Shown here in pieces: positions 13,525 through 28,978 of a stretch of DNA of 64,000 bases. The stretch is from positions 1-64,000 of the forward strand of contig QJNS01000047.1 in NCBI GenBank assembly GCA_004154925.1. Reading direction: 5' to 3'. The position numbers and the translations under genes are program-made. The notes beneath the pieces were generated by a model. That model was given only the letters and a program-made list of their open reading frames with translations, made no database searches and was not told the origin of the DNA. The number at the start of each line of letters is the position of its first letter. Position 1 is the stretch's first letter. This DNA is from Monosporascus cannonballus. Its lineage: Eukaryota > Ascomycota > Sordariomycetes > Xylariales.

Positions 13525-15146
13525 AATAATGTTTAAATATTATATTTTTAATTCTTAGAAATTTATATTTTTTATATTAATTAATAAATAAACGCTTTTA
13601 AAAACATAAAATCTTTTATATTCGCATTTTACATATATTTTTGTCGTTTTTAAAAAATCAAAATATTATATAAACCTTAAAATTCTTTCGTATTATATAT
13701 TTATTATCCGTTAAAAAGTTATTAATAAGTTTATAAATTTTAATATTATAATTAATTATTTAATTAAATTATATTTTGTTTTGAAAATTATTTTTATTTA
13801 TATTGTTTTTTAATTTTAATAAAATTATATTCACTTTAAAAATAATTATTTGAACTTATTTGATTTTATTAAACCGGTTTTATATTTTAAAACTTTAAAA
13901 ATATTTAAATTTAACGGTAATATAATTTAATAAAGGATAATTATTTAAAAACTACAATATTACATTTTTTTAATAAGAAAATTATAGGTTATTTTTAAAT
14001 AATTAAGAAAATAAAATATAAACTTTAATAATTTAATTTTTCTTATATATTTTTTCAAAGCGCGTAATTTATTTTCGTTAAATTTATAAATAAGATAAAA
14101 CTTTATAAATTCTTTTTTTTAAAAATTATGTATATTCGTAAAATTATTATAGTATATTTATTAAACTTTTTAAGTTTTTAAATTTATTAATATAAATTAT
14201 TATTCTATTACCTCATTCTTATTTTAATAAAAATAACGATATATATTATCTTTTAACACAATTATTTTCTGGTTTATTTCTTTAAATAATGAAATATTTA
14301 TCGTATTTATATATATATATTCGTTTTTATTTTCGATTAAATATTAAGACATTATTTTATTTTTTAAAAGATTATTTATAAATAATATATAAAAAAACTT
14401 TATTTATTTAAGGTTTTTATTAATTCAAAGCTTATATTAACGTATTTATGGTTTTTCAAATTTTTATTCTACTTTTCAAATAAAACGATATTAAAATATA
14501 TTACTTAATATTTTTTTTAAATAAAAGTTTTTAAATAATTAATTTTACCTTCAAAAACGTTTTATTATAATATGTAAAGCCTTATTTTTCGGGATTCGTA
14601 ATTATATAAAATTTTAATTCATATTTTTATATTAATTTAAATATATTAATAATATTCTATATAATATAATATTTAATTTAAAATTTATAAATTATTATTA
14701 TAATATATTAATATATTTTTATTTATATTTCAAAATTAATAAAGTTATTAACGATTTTTATTATTATGTTTCAATTTTTATTTAAATTGTTTTTTAATTT
14801 TTTTTAATTTTGATTACATTATTGGTTTTTTATAATTAAATATTTTTAATTCTTTTTTAAATACATTAAATAATATTTATATTTTTATATGTAACGAATT
14901 AAATTATTATATTTATTATTTATACCGGCAGATTTCCTTTTTGTTTTATTATAACCTTTTTTTATAAAATATTTAATTTCTTTATATATTATATTATTTT
15001 TTATTATATTAAATTAATAATATTATTTTGAGAAATTTTAAACAAAAATATAAATTTCGATTTTAATAATTACTTTATATTTTTTTATTTATAATAAAAA
15101 TTAATTAAACTTAAAAATTAATAATCTTAATTTAAAAGTATTTTTA

Positions 15147-15214
15147 ATTATTTATTAAATTTAATATTTTTTATTATATAATTATTTATTAAATTTAATA
15201 TTTTTTATTATATA
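15147..15214. repeat. 34-bp perfect tandem duplication
   Basis: Copies at 15147-15180 and 15181-15214 are identical. A perfect copy in such mutated DNA suggests that the duplication is younger than the RIP. Confidence 0.9.
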
Positions 15215-15926
15215 ATTATATTACTTATAATAATTTAAAAACTTTTAACGTTATTATATTTTAAGTTAATTTCCTTGAGTTATTTGTTAATTGTTTTTAT
15301 TTTATAAAGTATTAATCCGAAAATATTAAGATTATTATGACTTAATTTATTTTTTTTTATTTAGAAAATCGGCTTTTTTATAATATATGCGTATTATATA
15401 ATAATAAATTAAATATTTTTATTTTTTAAAAATTTAATATTATTAATTAAAATAATAAATAATATATATTTAATTGTATTTATCAAAAATTCTAAATGTA
15501 ATAATTTTTAATTAATTTTAATATATTTTTAAATATTTTTGCAAAATGTCTTATTAATTTTTAAATCTTATTTAAATTAATTTTCAAATTTTGTATATTT
15601 CGCAATAAACTTTTTATCAAAATAACTTATATTCGTATTACGTTTAAATTATAATTATATTTTGTTTATTTTTATTTAATAACATATTATTAAATTTAAT
15701 TAATTATTTTTTCAATTAAATTAAATACTTATAAAGTTATTATATAATAAATAATATATCTTATATTTTTAAATACGATAATTAATTTTTGTTTTTTATT
15801 TTTATTATCATTATATTATTAAATTTAACGTTTATTTTTACGTTAAACCGTTTTTAATTTAATAAATTCTAATATTATAAAATATAAAATAAGAAATAAG
15901 TTTTATCGTTTTTCTTAATTTTTTTA

Positions 15927-16082
15927 TATTAGGACCCAAAATAATTGGGCCTATAAAAACGGTTTAACTAAAATCACGAAATTACGATAGTTCAAGGTTA
16001 CGTAACCAGTGCTTAACGGGTTTTAACTTAGCATAACTAACCAGCATTAAATAACCGCTTAATAAAGCTTTATTAAATAAAA
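15927..16082 (+). repeat. 5' LTR of D, left part
   Basis: 156 bp, aligned to the start of the D 3' LTR (29554 on); it keeps more G+C than its 3' copy. It ends with TAAAA (16078-16082), the duplicated target of element C. Confidence 0.8.
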
Positions 16083-16288
16083 TGTAAAAATATAGCCTTT
16101 ATAAAGATAAAACTAATAGCCGACAAGCTATTAATCAATTACCAACCCACTTATTAACATAAATCTATTATCTGGTAATTAATAAAAAACGCCCAATAGA
16201 AATAACCTAATACATTTATTTCTTAGAATTCGGTTTACAATTAATCGGAAATCACCTTATTTAACTTATAGCTGTTTATTATTTTATA
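16083..16288 (+). repeat. 5' LTR of C
   Basis: 206 bp, begins TGTAAAAATATAG, ends TTTTATA (mutated CA end). Less mutated than its 3' copy. Confidence 0.85.
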
Positions 16289-19200
16289 ATTTTTTTATTT
16301 ACTATAAAAAATAACGGAATAATCATTAAAAAAAACTTATTAATTATAAAATGAACTTAAATTATTAATCGAAAAGATCGCCGATCAGAACGTAATTAAT
16401 AAACGATCGGTCACGGTATGGGAATAGGCGAAAAAGTTTATAACAGAACCTTAATAAAAAAAGAATTATAATTTTTAAAATTCCGAATTACCTTATATAT
16501 ATAATAAGAATACATTTTAATAACTGTTAATTAAATTGTCGGAAAATGGACGTAATATAATAAATATATTCATGAATTTAAAATAAAAAAAATTAAATCC
16601 CTTAATAATAACCAGATTTTAGAAATTATTGGTTAATAAAATAAATAATATTTAGAATTATTACGATAATTAATTAAATAATAAATGATAATATAAATTA
16701 AAAAAGTAAAATTTTATAAATTGATTATAATATAGTTATAAAAACTTAAAAATAATAAATAAATATTATATAATAATTATCCGAAATTTTTTAAACGTAT
16801 AATAATTTTAAAAAAAAAGATTAAATAAAATTTATTACGGAAATTGACGCCGAAAAATTAAAACAAAATATTTTTATTTATATTTAATAAGTTATAAGTT
16901 ATATGGACGTTTTTATTATAAATATTTAATAATTATACCGCATTATATTTAATTACTTTAATTATGAAAAGAATTAAAAATAAAAATTTTATAAATTTAT
17001 ATTAAAAAATATTACGAAAATTTTAATTTTTTTAATAAAAGATAAGGAATAATTAATAAAATTATAATAATAATTTAATTAATTGCCACTAAACTTTTAT
17101 GTTAAATAAAAGTTCTTAATTTATAAAATAAAATTTATAGACGTTTTTAATTCGGAAAATAATTGGAATAATAAACGTTTTATTTTTAATTATTTTTATA
17201 AATTTATATTAAAATTACGAAATATTTTATTATTAAAAAACGTTAAATTAAAATAAATCAATAATATAATAAGTAAAATAAAGCATTATTAAAATATTTT
17301 AAAAAATTTTTAAAAAAATTCTTAAAACAAATTAAAGACGTTATATAAAAATAATAAAAACCGTAAACGTTTTTATATTCGAAAAATAAATAATTACCGA
17401 TTTAATTTCGATTAAAATAAATCCGTATAACTTAATACCTTTAACTTTTATAAAACCTTATTTAAATATTATAATGATAAAAAATTAAATTATAAAAACA
17501 TAAGTTATAAATTTAAAAAAATATAAAAGTTTTATTATTCCGGCCATACGGAAAAAAATTTCTAAAAACCGTATAAAATATTATAATATATAATAATAAA
17601 TTAAATTAATCCTTAAACGTAAATTTAAAAAAAGGCTAAAATAAATATATACGTTTAATTTATGTCGGCTAATAATTATAGGACAATTAAAATAAAGCTA
17701 TTTTTTAAAAAAAGTATTTATTAAAAAAATACGAAAAATATAATAATACAAATAAATATAAGTACCAAAATATAAATAAACATTTTAAGCAGAATATTAA
17801 CGAAAAAATTTAACTTTTAATTAATTTCCCTAAATATATTAGGCCTTATTAATATTACAAATGCATATATCAAATATTATAAGGTTTACGAAATTTCTAT
17901 TAATATAATAAATAATAACAAAAACGAACAATAGTTTAAATAGATTTATTTTGTAATATGCTGTAATCTAAAAACGTCCGATTTTTTATTATTTAAACCC
18001 GGAATAAATAAATTAAAAGTCTTATTAAATATAATTATATATTAATAATTATACGGATTATTATACAGAATTAATAAATAAAAAATTATAAATTTAATAT
18101 TTTCCGGAAAATTTAATTTATATTGTTAATTTAATAAATTTAATCGAAAAATTAAATATTTCGAAATTTGGGAAATAATAAAAAGAAAAAATAATGAATT
18201 TTTCTATATATTGAAAGAACTTCCGGTAAATATATTTTGAAAAAATAACGAAAAAAATATTTTAATTATTAAAGGCGGAATATATAATAAATTTAATTTT
18301 TAAAAAAAAGTTTATATTCGGCCTTATTTACCTTATTTCGGAAATTTAAAGAAAGGTATTTGAAAAATATACCCGAAAAAACTTAAAAATAAGCCGGATA
18401 CGTTATTCAAAAATGGATATAAAAATATTAATATTATTTATATTTAAAAAAATGCCAATTTTCGATTATACATTAATTATAAAAGGCTAAATCGGATAAC
18501 GATAAAAACTCAATATCTTTTATCCTTAATTTTAAAAATAATAAATTGTTTAAAATTAAATAAGATATTTTCGAAATTTAATTTTAAAAATATTTATTGT
18601 TATATTAAAATTTAAAAAAACCGATTAATAAAAAATTGTTTTCCGAACGTAATACGAGTAATTCGAAAATACGGTTATATTATTTAATTTTTTTAATACG
18701 TGAATTACGTTTTAAATTTATACATATAAAATATTAATTAAATTAATTAATTATATATATTTAATATATTTAAATAATATAATTATTTATTCGGATAGCG
18801 GAAAGAAATATACGAAATATTTTTAATTAATTTACGAATAATTATTATAATATTAATTATTTGCCAAAACGTTTAAATATAAATTTTTCAAAAAAAAACT
18901 TTTAAAATTTATAATTAATATTAATAATTTAGAAATAAACCGCCGACGGGTCGATGTTATCGAAAGGTATCCAAAATTAAAATTAATGTATAATATTTAA
19001 ATATTTTTAAAATTTGCAAATTTTTATTGGAAATTTATTATTTATTATTTGCGTATTACCGAACCTATTATTAGGATTTTAAAAAAAGCGTAAAGCAAGA
19101 ATAAAATAATAAAATTTAAATAATTTAAAAAAATTAAATTTTTTTTTCGAAATTTAAAAAGTATTTTTTAATTAATAATCATTTTTTAATATTAAGCTAA

Positions 19201-21540
19201 TATTAAAATATTAAGGTTAAAATAAAGGTTTTAATAAAAATCATATTAAAGATATTTTTACAAAAATACGGAAAATATTAATACTTAATTATATATTAAT
19301 TACGAAAATTAAGTTTAATTAAAAAATAGTAAATTATAAGGTAACAAAAATTATTAAAGATTATAAAAAATTTAAAATATTAACGGCAATATTTTATAAA
19401 TACCGAAAAGCATTTGTTAATATTTATTAATTATATAATATTAAAAAATATAATAAAAATACCAGTGCGTAATTTTAAAAAAAGATCAATCCGATAAGTT
19501 TACCGTTTTGCATAATTTAATTTTAAGATTTAATACCGACCGAATACTGTTAATTCGGTAGATAAGTTATTTAAAAACCCGGATTATATATTAAAGAAAA
19601 TTATATATAAAAACGTAATCCTTATGTTATTTAAGAAATTCGAATTTACGAATAATATGTTAAAAAACGTACGGAAAATAATTACAAATATATAACGTAA
19701 TGTAAAATATTATAAAAAGATAAAAGATTTTATAAAAATAACGTAAAATTTATTTATTATAAAATTCCCACATAAATTATAAGTAATGGAAATTTAAATA
19801 ATTATTATCGGCATAAAAAAAACGGAAAACCTTTATTATATAATCGTAAGATATTTTCGAAAAAAAAAAGAAAACAAAAAGTTATATATTTATCGAATTT
19901 ATTATTTGTAAATAAGAATATAAGTACGAATCATAATAATAATACGATTAATGGTTAAATAATAATAATTATAAATTATTCCCGTATTATAATTAGATTT
20001 CAAAAAATTAAAAAAAACGAAATTAATATTAAAATTATTATTTATAATTAATATATTTTACCTTTTTAACAAAAAAGCTAGCCAAAAATAAAACGATATT
20101 TTAATTTAAACTCTTTTAATAATTTTATAATTATGTTCGAAAATTATAAATTAAAAATTTAAATATTATAAAGTAAATATAAATAATTAAATATTGAGTT
20201 CAAATAAAAGAAAAATATTTCATGAACTTAAATAAAATTTTATATTATTTAGATAAATTTGTAATTCTGTTATAAAATGTTTTACGGAAATAATTAATTA
20301 ATTAATAATATAATAATTTAAAAATAAAATATATAAAATATATCTGTATATTAAAATTAATAATTAAAAGGTTTTATGAAGAAAATATAATAAACGATAT
20401 CCGAAAATATACCAAATAATATTCGAATTATTCAGGCATAATAAAATTACGTTATAAACTATACAAATAATTACAGCCTTTATTGTTACTTAATTAATTT
20501 TTCCAAAAAATCTCGTTAAATTTATTACGGGAATTTTTAAAAGCTTAGGTTTAAACGGGTTAAAGTACGACATAATCTTAATAATCGTTAATTATTTTAC
20601 GAAATTAAAATTATTTATCCTTATAATTAAAACCTTAATTACAGCCGAATTAATCTAATTATTTTATATTAAAATTAAATGTAAATTCGGTACGTTAACC
20701 GGAATTATTAATAATAAAAATAAATTATTAACGAATTAATTTTAGGCGGAATTTTGCAAAAAACAACAAGTAAAGTGGTATATATTAACCGTTTATTATC
20801 CGTAAACAGATAAATAAACGGACGGTATTTATTAAATTTTAAAATATTATTTTTATAATTATATTAATAAGTATTAACATAATTAAATAAAGTTATTACG
20901 AAATATTAAATTCGTATTTAATAATATGCGGAATATATTTACCGGCCGTTTTCCGTTCGAAACCTTATATAAATATTATTTAAAAATAATAAAATATTTT
21001 TTATAAAAACTTAAAAGATAAATATAAAAAATTAAAAATAGTTTAACAAAATAACGGCTATTTATTAAGCAATATATAAATATTAGAAAAAAAATAACGG
21101 CAATTTAAAAAATATTATAATTAATATTATATACCTATAAAATTCTAATTAAGGTAATAAATAAATTTATTAATTAGAAATTTAAATTTTAAAAATAAAA
21201 AATTTATATTTATTTATATTTATATTACGATTAAAAAATAAATAAATTTTTAAATACATAAAATAATTTATTTTATTAAACATTAATAAATATCTAATAT
21301 TTATCTAATATTTTTATTAAAACCGTAATATAATCGGAAATCGGATAACGTTTAAATAACGTTACCGAACTTAATAAAAAAATAAAAAAAATAAATAATA
21401 AAAGCTATTGTCCGTTACGGACATAACCGGGGGCAAAGTAAATATCTAATTAAATAAAAAGGTTAGCCCGTTAAATATAATACGTAAAAACCCCGAAAAC
21501 ACCTTAAATACGTATTTTAAATATTACAACGTTACGAAAA
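16289..21540 (+). pseudogene. gag-pol of element C (chromodomain gypsy), broken
   Basis: Visible landmarks in order on the plus strand: a gag zinc knuckle at about 17525-17570 reading YYSGHTEKNF (Cys positions changed to Tyr/Ser/Phe codons by C-to-T changes); reverse transcriptase at about 18700-19010, followed by FANFYWKFI at 19013-19039, the segment that follows the RT in Ty3/gypsy elements; integrase core at about 20500-20900 with VYYP-stop-TD at 20788-20826, the mutated AYHPQTDGQ signature; and a chromodomain at about 21437-21520 ending in EN and HL positions. Stops are nearly all TAA/TAG. The lineage is distinct from A/D/E/F. Confidence 0.85.
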
Positions 21541-23154
21541 AAATTAAATATATATATAAAAAATAAAACAATTTAAAAATCGTAAAATAAGAATAACCTA
21601 ATTAAAAGTTAATTACTTAATAATTATAAAAATTACAAAAATTAATTTTAAATAAAATTAAAATATTAATATTAAAATATTATTTAATTATATAATTATT
21701 TATAATTTTTGGCGAATAATTACTTTATTATATACAGATCGGAAATTTATAAACAATATAAAAGTAATTAAATTCTTATTTTAAAAATAGATTTTGGGGT
21801 TTAATTATTAAATTTTATGTTAATTAACTTTTAATAAATTTATTAAAAGAATTAAAATAAAAATATTGGAAAATAATCGGAAAATATATAATAATAAAAA
21901 ATAAATACGTTTATTAAATTTATTAAATATAGAATTCGGAAAAAATTTAAAAATATTCCATTTTTTATAAAAAATAAAACCTAAATAATTAGAATATAAT
22001 TTGTTATTAATCGGAAATAAGATGTTATTTTTAAAATATTTACCGTATATAATTTTGGTAATAATTTTGCCAAGTAAAACCGTTTTTTAATTATAATTCT
22101 TAATAAATATCAAATTTTTGTTAAAATATAAGAATATAAACGGAAAATATTTATAAATAAAAAACGTAATAATATAACGATTTTCGAAAATCGTTTTATT
22201 TATAAAGGTACTTTAAAATTACGTTTAATCGGAAATTAATCGCAAAATAATAAAAAAAAACCGTAATATTTATAAAAAGAATTTAAATTTATAAATTTAT
22301 AAAACGGCATTAAAACTGGATTTCCGTAATTACAACGGATAATCGGAAATTAATTTTAATTATATTAAAAAAATAATATTCCTTAATAATAATTACGTTA
22401 AAAGTAAATTTAATTTTACGAAAAACGTTAAATCGATGACCAACCGTAATTACGTTAAAACGTTCGTATTAAATACCCGTAATATAAATTTTTTTAAATT
22501 TGTTAATTAATTTTTAATTATGGATACCGAATTAAAAAACCGTTTAGATAATATTTTTTAAAAATAATTATTTATTAAGCGAAAGTTTTTATAATAATAA
22601 TTAGTTATAACGTAATTTAAAGCGTTTAAAATTTAAATATAAACCGTACGGTAATTGAAATAACGTTATATTACGTAAATATAATATAGCTTATTACTAT
22701 TCGTAATACGATTAATATTTATTTTATTATTAATATTAAAAAAATAACGTTAAAAAATTTTTAATTTTTTTTAATATGAAAATATTATTTTTTAGAACTT
22801 TTTAAAAAAAATATGGCGAACGCAAATAATATGTAAAATAAACGGAGAAAACGAAGTAAAAATAAAAAAAACGGAAAACCGAATAGAATATATATATATA
22901 TATAAAATAAAAATGTAAACGCGAAAAAGAAAAAAAGAGGTAAATGAAGTAAAATTAAAACCGGATTATAATAAACAATTAGGCAAAATATGATAAATTA
23001 TATAATATAGTATATATTGGTTATTATAGCAATTATTTATAATATAATATATCGATAAATTATCGGTAATTATACCTAATTAAATTTATAAAATACGATA
23101 TATTAAATTAATAATAATATTATTAGGGTTTAATAACTTAAAAAACAAAATATT
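21541..23154. other. 1.6-kb segment of C between chromodomain and 3' LTR
   Basis: Longer than expected for a gypsy element whose pol ends at the chromodomain. One plus-strand frame is open from about 22386 to 22518 without any stop, notable in such AT-rich DNA. No motif is recognised. It may hold an extra ORF of C or a further old insertion. Confidence 0.4.
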
Positions 23155-23360
23155 TATAAAAATATAATCCTTATAAAAATAAAATTAATAATGGATTAAT
23201 TATTAATTCATTACCAATTTATTTATTAATATAAATTTATTATTTGGTAATTAATAAGAAATATTAGATAAAATTAACTTAATATATTTACTTTTTAGAA
23301 TTTGCTTTACGATTAGTTAAAAATCACTTTCCTTAATTTATAATTATCTATTATTTTATA
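23155..23360 (+). repeat. 3' LTR of C
   Basis: 206 bp, same length as the 5' copy; begins TATAAAAATATAATCC (TG changed to TA). It is followed by the target duplicate TAAAA and then by the rest of the D LTR. Confidence 0.85.
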
Positions 23361-23365
23361 TAAAA

Positions 23366-23591
23366 ATAAGCAATAATAAAAAATTAAAATATATATGCTT
23401 ATTATTTTATAAATTAAATAATTTTAATTTGTAATATTTATTAATATTAATCGCTTATAATATATTTTTATATTTTTAATATTTGAAAACGTAATTAAAT
23501 TATTTTATTATTACAAAATCTTATAATATTTCTGTTAATATAAATTCGTACGATTAAGATTTAATAATTAGTTAAATCCTTAGCCGTTATA
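23366..23591 (+). repeat. 5' LTR of D, right part
   Basis: 226 bp continuing the D LTR after the C insertion; ends CCGTTATA. This half is shared with the LTRs of A, E and F. Confidence 0.8.
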
Positions 23592-26500
23592 CGTTATAAA
23601 CTTTTTTTATTTAGCAATATCGTTAAATTTTAAGTAATATTTAATATTGTTAAAATATCGATTAGTATTTAAAAAACCCCGATTTAATAGTTTTAGGCTT
23701 AAATTCGGAAATTTAAAAAAAATCCGACAAATTAAAATTACGCCATTTATCTAAACTTTTTTCGTTTGCATAAAACCGAAAAAGCCGGAGCCCTATAATA
23801 AAAAAAGTAATCTTTAAACCGCTTTACTTAAATGCAAATTTATTTTCGTTTCTTAAATTTTAATACTTTGGCGGATAAAATCGTAATAATAAAGGCGTAC
23901 TTAATAGGAAATACGATTAATTAATTTAAATTTATTATAAAGCATTTTTAAAAAATAAAAAAATCGAATAAAAAAAGACTTTATTAATAAATTTTTTTAT
24001 TTTATATTAATTTCGAAAATAAAATGCGTAATAATTTCGATATTCCAAGTGAAAAAATGATTTATAATTTAATAACTTTTATAATTTTAATAAAAAAAAC
24101 TTACGTCCAAATACGTCGTAACTTTTAAAAACTTTACGGTTAAAATTAGATGGAAAAATAATAAAGCCGATATTTTTATCGATATATTTTATATAAAGTT
24201 AAAAAGTAATATGAAAAATAAAATTATTAAAAACTTAATCGCCTTGGATTAATATATTATAAAAATAATTAAAATTAATAATAAACAATTTGAAAAACGA
24301 CAAAAAAAAGAGATAATATATTTTATAATTGGGGTACAATAAATTTAATTAATGGAAAAAAGAAATACGCCCGTTATTTCTTATAAAATGGCGCCAAAAC
24401 CTATAGAACTCGGCATTACCCATAAACAAAACTAGAGCCAAATTAAATATTTTAATGATGGCAAAATAAGACAAAATTTATAAATGGAAAAAACCCCAAA
24501 AAACTATAATAAGATAATAAAATACCGATACCAGAAAAATAATTTAAAAATAATCCAAAAAATAATAACAAAATTATTAATATAATTTAAGCCAAATACG
24601 CATCAGGTTTATAAGAAAAGGCTTAATAAAAACCATTATAACAAAGAATTTTATAAAAAATACGAAGAATTAGAAAATTATTTTAATAAATATTATAAGT
24701 ATAATAAAAAATATTATAAAATTAATTTCTTAAATATTAAGATTAAAAAAAAAATTTATTTAAAAATTTTTAACCGATTTATTAAAATATATGCCATATA
24801 TTATTAATAACGAAAATATCCCGATTACGAAAAATGAAAATAATATATTTACGAACGAATTACCCGGATATATTACGAAAAATTTAATTTTCCAAATCGT
24901 ACCGGAAATAACAAAAATAAAAAGCAATAATATCGGCATTTTTGAATTATAACCCTAAAAGATATCCAATAATTAGCCAAAATAAAAAATTAACCCAAAA
25001 AAAGTAATATTTGCAAAAAAACCCTATTTATTATTATGGATAATATAATTATTAAATGGAAAAGAAATTAATTTAATATACGGTTAAACAGCATTATTAA
25101 AAGATTATTACGGACCTTTATTTTTAAAGAATATTTATTATAAATTCCCGGAAAACAAATTATTAAAAAATACGTTAATTTACAAAAAATTTCTGGAATA
25201 ATAATTAAAACGACGCATAATAAAATATAATTGGAAATATCAAAAAATAATTTATTCGATAAGGAAAAAAATTATAACAAAATTAAAACCAATGAATAAA
25301 ATTTAAAAGAATAATACGCTGGCAATAACGATAAATACAATTATTTAAAACGTTAAACGAAAAAATATAAATAAAGTTCGATAAATTCGAATAAAAATTT
25401 AAAAAAGTTATTTATAAAAAACGATAAAATAACAAAACCTATAAAAATTAAAAGGAATTTTTAAAAAAGGGTTCAAATACGACGATAGGAAATAATAATA
25501 ACCTTATTATTTTGGAAATATAAATCGAAACGTATTAATATATTAAAAAAATAAATTACGGAACTTTAAGCAGAAATTACATTTTGTCAAATATAATTAA
25601 TAAATTTAAATTATTATAAAAATATAAGTTAAAATTTTATATAACAATAAATATCGAAAATTAGAAATTTGCTTACGATAACGGAAAAATTATATTCAAA
25701 ATTAATTATTTCGAGATTTCTATTTACGGACGATATTAAATAATTAATTTCGATATTATTTTATTTACAAATTACGATATAATCTTAAGATTATTATAAA
25801 TACGTTAATACATAATTTTAATTAATAAAAGAATTAATTAAATAAAATTCGTTTTATATCTTATTAATAAATAAATAAAATTAAGATTTTAATATTTAAG
25901 CGGTAATAATGATATATATAGGCATAGGAATACGATAGAAACCTTATTATTCAAAAGGATAAAATATAAGAAAAAGATTTGGGTATCAAAAAAAATATAA
26001 CGTATTATTATTATTATTAAAACGAAATTAAAGTAATTAAATAACGATTTGGAAAAATAAGAATAATAATTTTAAAAATTAAAAATTTTAATTAATATAT
26101 TATTATAATATCATAAATACGAACAGCTTTTTAAAAAAGAACTTAATACGAAATTATTAAAATATAATAAATAAAATTATAAAATAGTTTTTAAGGAAGG
26201 ATTTGCGACTAAATTTTATATTATTTATAACCTTAACGGAAATGAATTACGTATTTTCAAAGAATATTTGGAAAATCGGTTACAAAAAAAATGGATTTAA
26301 CTTTTAAAGTTTTTAGCAATATATCTAATATTTTTCTTATTAAAAAAACAAGAAATTAAGATTTATAATTAATTATTAATAAAAAATAACGTTATTATTA
26401 AAAAGTAAATATTATTACCTTTAATCATAAAAATAAAGGAGCGATTTTACGGAATTAAATAATTTATAATATTCGATTTTAAAAATAAATATAACTTTAT

Positions 26501-28930
26501 TAAAATTAAAAAAGAATATAAATAAAAAATAACTTTTAAAACGAAATACGGATTATTTAAATATTTAATTACGTTAATAAAATTTACGAACGTACCAGTA
26601 ATTTTTTAACAGATAATAAATTATGTATTACGAAAATATCTCGATATTTTCGTTTTGTATTATTTTAATGATATTTTTATGTTTTTAAAAACGGAAGAAA
26701 TATATATAAAATATGTTTATAAGGTTTTTCAAATTTTATAAAATACAAAGTTATTTATTAATACAAAAAAATAATTTTATAAATAAAACATAAATTATTT
26801 AAAATATATTATTACTTTAAAATATATTTATAAATTTTAATAAATTATTATAATTAATAAATAATAAATATTAATAATAATTAAAAACGTATAAGAATTT
26901 TTCCGATTTATTAATTATTATAAAAAATTTATACGAAATTTTAGCAAAATAATTATAATTTTAATAAATTTTACGAAAAAAACCAATAAATTTAAATAAA
27001 TGCCAGATACGGAAAAAACTTTTTAAAATATTAAGAATATAATTATTAACGAATTAATATTAATTATGTATAATTTAAATTGTTTTATTAAATTAAAAAT
27101 AAATATGTCGAATTATACATTCAGCGTAATAATAAAATAACAAAATAATTAAGATAAATTATATTTTATTATATTTTTTTCGTAAAAACCAAAAGGAACC
27201 GATCTTAATTACGGTATTTTAAATAAGGAATTTAAGGCCATTATTATGGTATTTCGAAATTTTAAATATTTTTAAAAGGAGATTTATATTAAATTAAAAT
27301 TTATACGGTTTATTAAAATTTTATTCGTTTTATTATTACTAAGGAATTTATAAAACGATAATTAAAATATATAGAAAAATTGGCGAATTTCGATTTCGTT
27401 AATATTTATAAAAAAAACTTAAAAAATAACAAAATAAATATTTTAAGTAAATATCCAAATTTCGAAAAAAGATTAATTAAAATTAATTATATTATAATCG
27501 ATATTATTATAAAAGGATATTTATACCCGTAATAAATTGCGATAATTTAGGTAATGGTTTTTAAGTTATATTAAAAGATTTAATAATATAATAATAATTT
27601 CTTAAAAAAACAAAAAATGAATAAAATATAAATTTTAAAGAAATATTACCAAAATTTAATACGAAAAATATATAAATATTAATTATATAAATATCTAGAA
27701 ATCCATAAAACCTTAAAACGGCTTTAACGTATATGTTTTTTTGTCAAAACAAAAATAATAATATAAAAAATTATACGGCAATACGATTTTTGCGTTAAAG
27801 CGAAAATACGATAACCTAAACCATACGGAAAATTATAATAATTATTAATTATAAAATAATTATAGTATTTAATTATATTCGATTTTATTATTAAACTTTT
27901 TATATTAAAAGTTATAATTATAAAAATATATTACGATAATATTTTCGTAATTGTTGATCGATTTAAGAAATATTTCTATTTTTAATTATATTAGGAAAAT
28001 ATAAATACCGAATAAATAATATATATTTTTTTAAAATATATTTTTAACATATTCGAATTATTAAAAAAGCTTATTTTAAATAAAAAATTGATATTTATAT
28101 TAAAATTTTAATAAAGCCTTATAATATAAATCGGCTTAAATTATAAATTATTTAACGTATTTAAACCTTAAACGGATAAATAAATAAAATAAACGAATTA
28201 AATTTTAAAAACCTATTTATAATATTATATTAATTATAATTAAAATAACTGGGTTAAAAAATTATTAATCGTATAATTAGCTTATAATACCAATTATTAT
28301 AAAAATATTAACATAATATTAACGAATATAAATTTTAATTTTATTTTAAAAATTTATAAAAAAGTATAAAACGACAGCCTAATTAATATTAAAATATTTT
28401 TACACTAAAATAATTCTAATAATTATATTAAGAAATAAAAATAAAAATAAAATTTATATATAATTAAGTAAGTAAATATTATAAGCAAAAGATTAAAGAA
28501 ATTAATTTTCGAAAAAGAAAAAATGGTTTTCTTTATTATAAAGAATTTTTAAACAAAACGATTGAACAGAAAATTCGATTGTAAATATATTAATTTATAT
28601 AAAACTATTAAGAAAATTTTAAAAATTATTATTAATTAAAAGCTTTACTAAAAGTTAAATTTTATTCAATTTTTTAAATTTTTTTATTCGAATTAACAGC
28701 ATATATAATTAAGGTATATACGGCATAAAACCATGTAAAGATAAAAAATAATTAAATATATGAAATAAAGAAGATTTTTGAAATACGAAAATAAAATAAA
28801 TTTACCTAATACCTAAAAAAATAGAAAAAATATTCGGATTTCGAAAATACCTGGGAATTTGCCAAAAACTTTATTAATGCTTAGTACTTATTAAAAAGTT
28901 TTTACCAATAACGCCGAAATCGGCAAGGTC
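23592..28930 (+). pseudogene. gag-pol of element D, broken
   Basis: Co-linear with gag-pol of A. Protease end at about 25735-25810; reverse transcriptase box at 26661-26678 reading YFNDIF (first Asp changed to Asn); integrase at about 27945-27975 (IVDRF readable); chromodomain at about 28797-28915, reading ENTWE with one tryptophan preserved. A gag segment around 24405-24430 is nearly identical to that of A (2485), E (49655) and F (51138). Many TAA/TAG stops. Confidence 0.85.
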
Positions 28931-28978
28931 GAAAATCCTTTAATTAATAAATAACCAGTTAATAGATTTTAGGTTGGA

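Larger units (their letters stand above)
12601..15921. other. AT-rich DNA, no gene recognised
   Basis: More than 80% A+T by eye. I see no domain, LTR or structural RNA. It contains two short tandem repeats, listed separately. Probably an older element mutated beyond recognition. Confidence 0.6.
16083..23360 (+). mobile_element. Element C: second chromodomain gypsy family, nested in D
   Basis: A 7.3-kb element with two 206-bp LTRs (16083-16288 and 23155-23360) and target duplication TAAAA (16078-16082 and 23361-23365). Removing C and one duplication rebuilds a D LTR of 382 bp against 383 bp for the intact 3' LTR, which fixes both ends to the base. Its internal region is unlike A/D/E/F. Confidence 0.9.
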
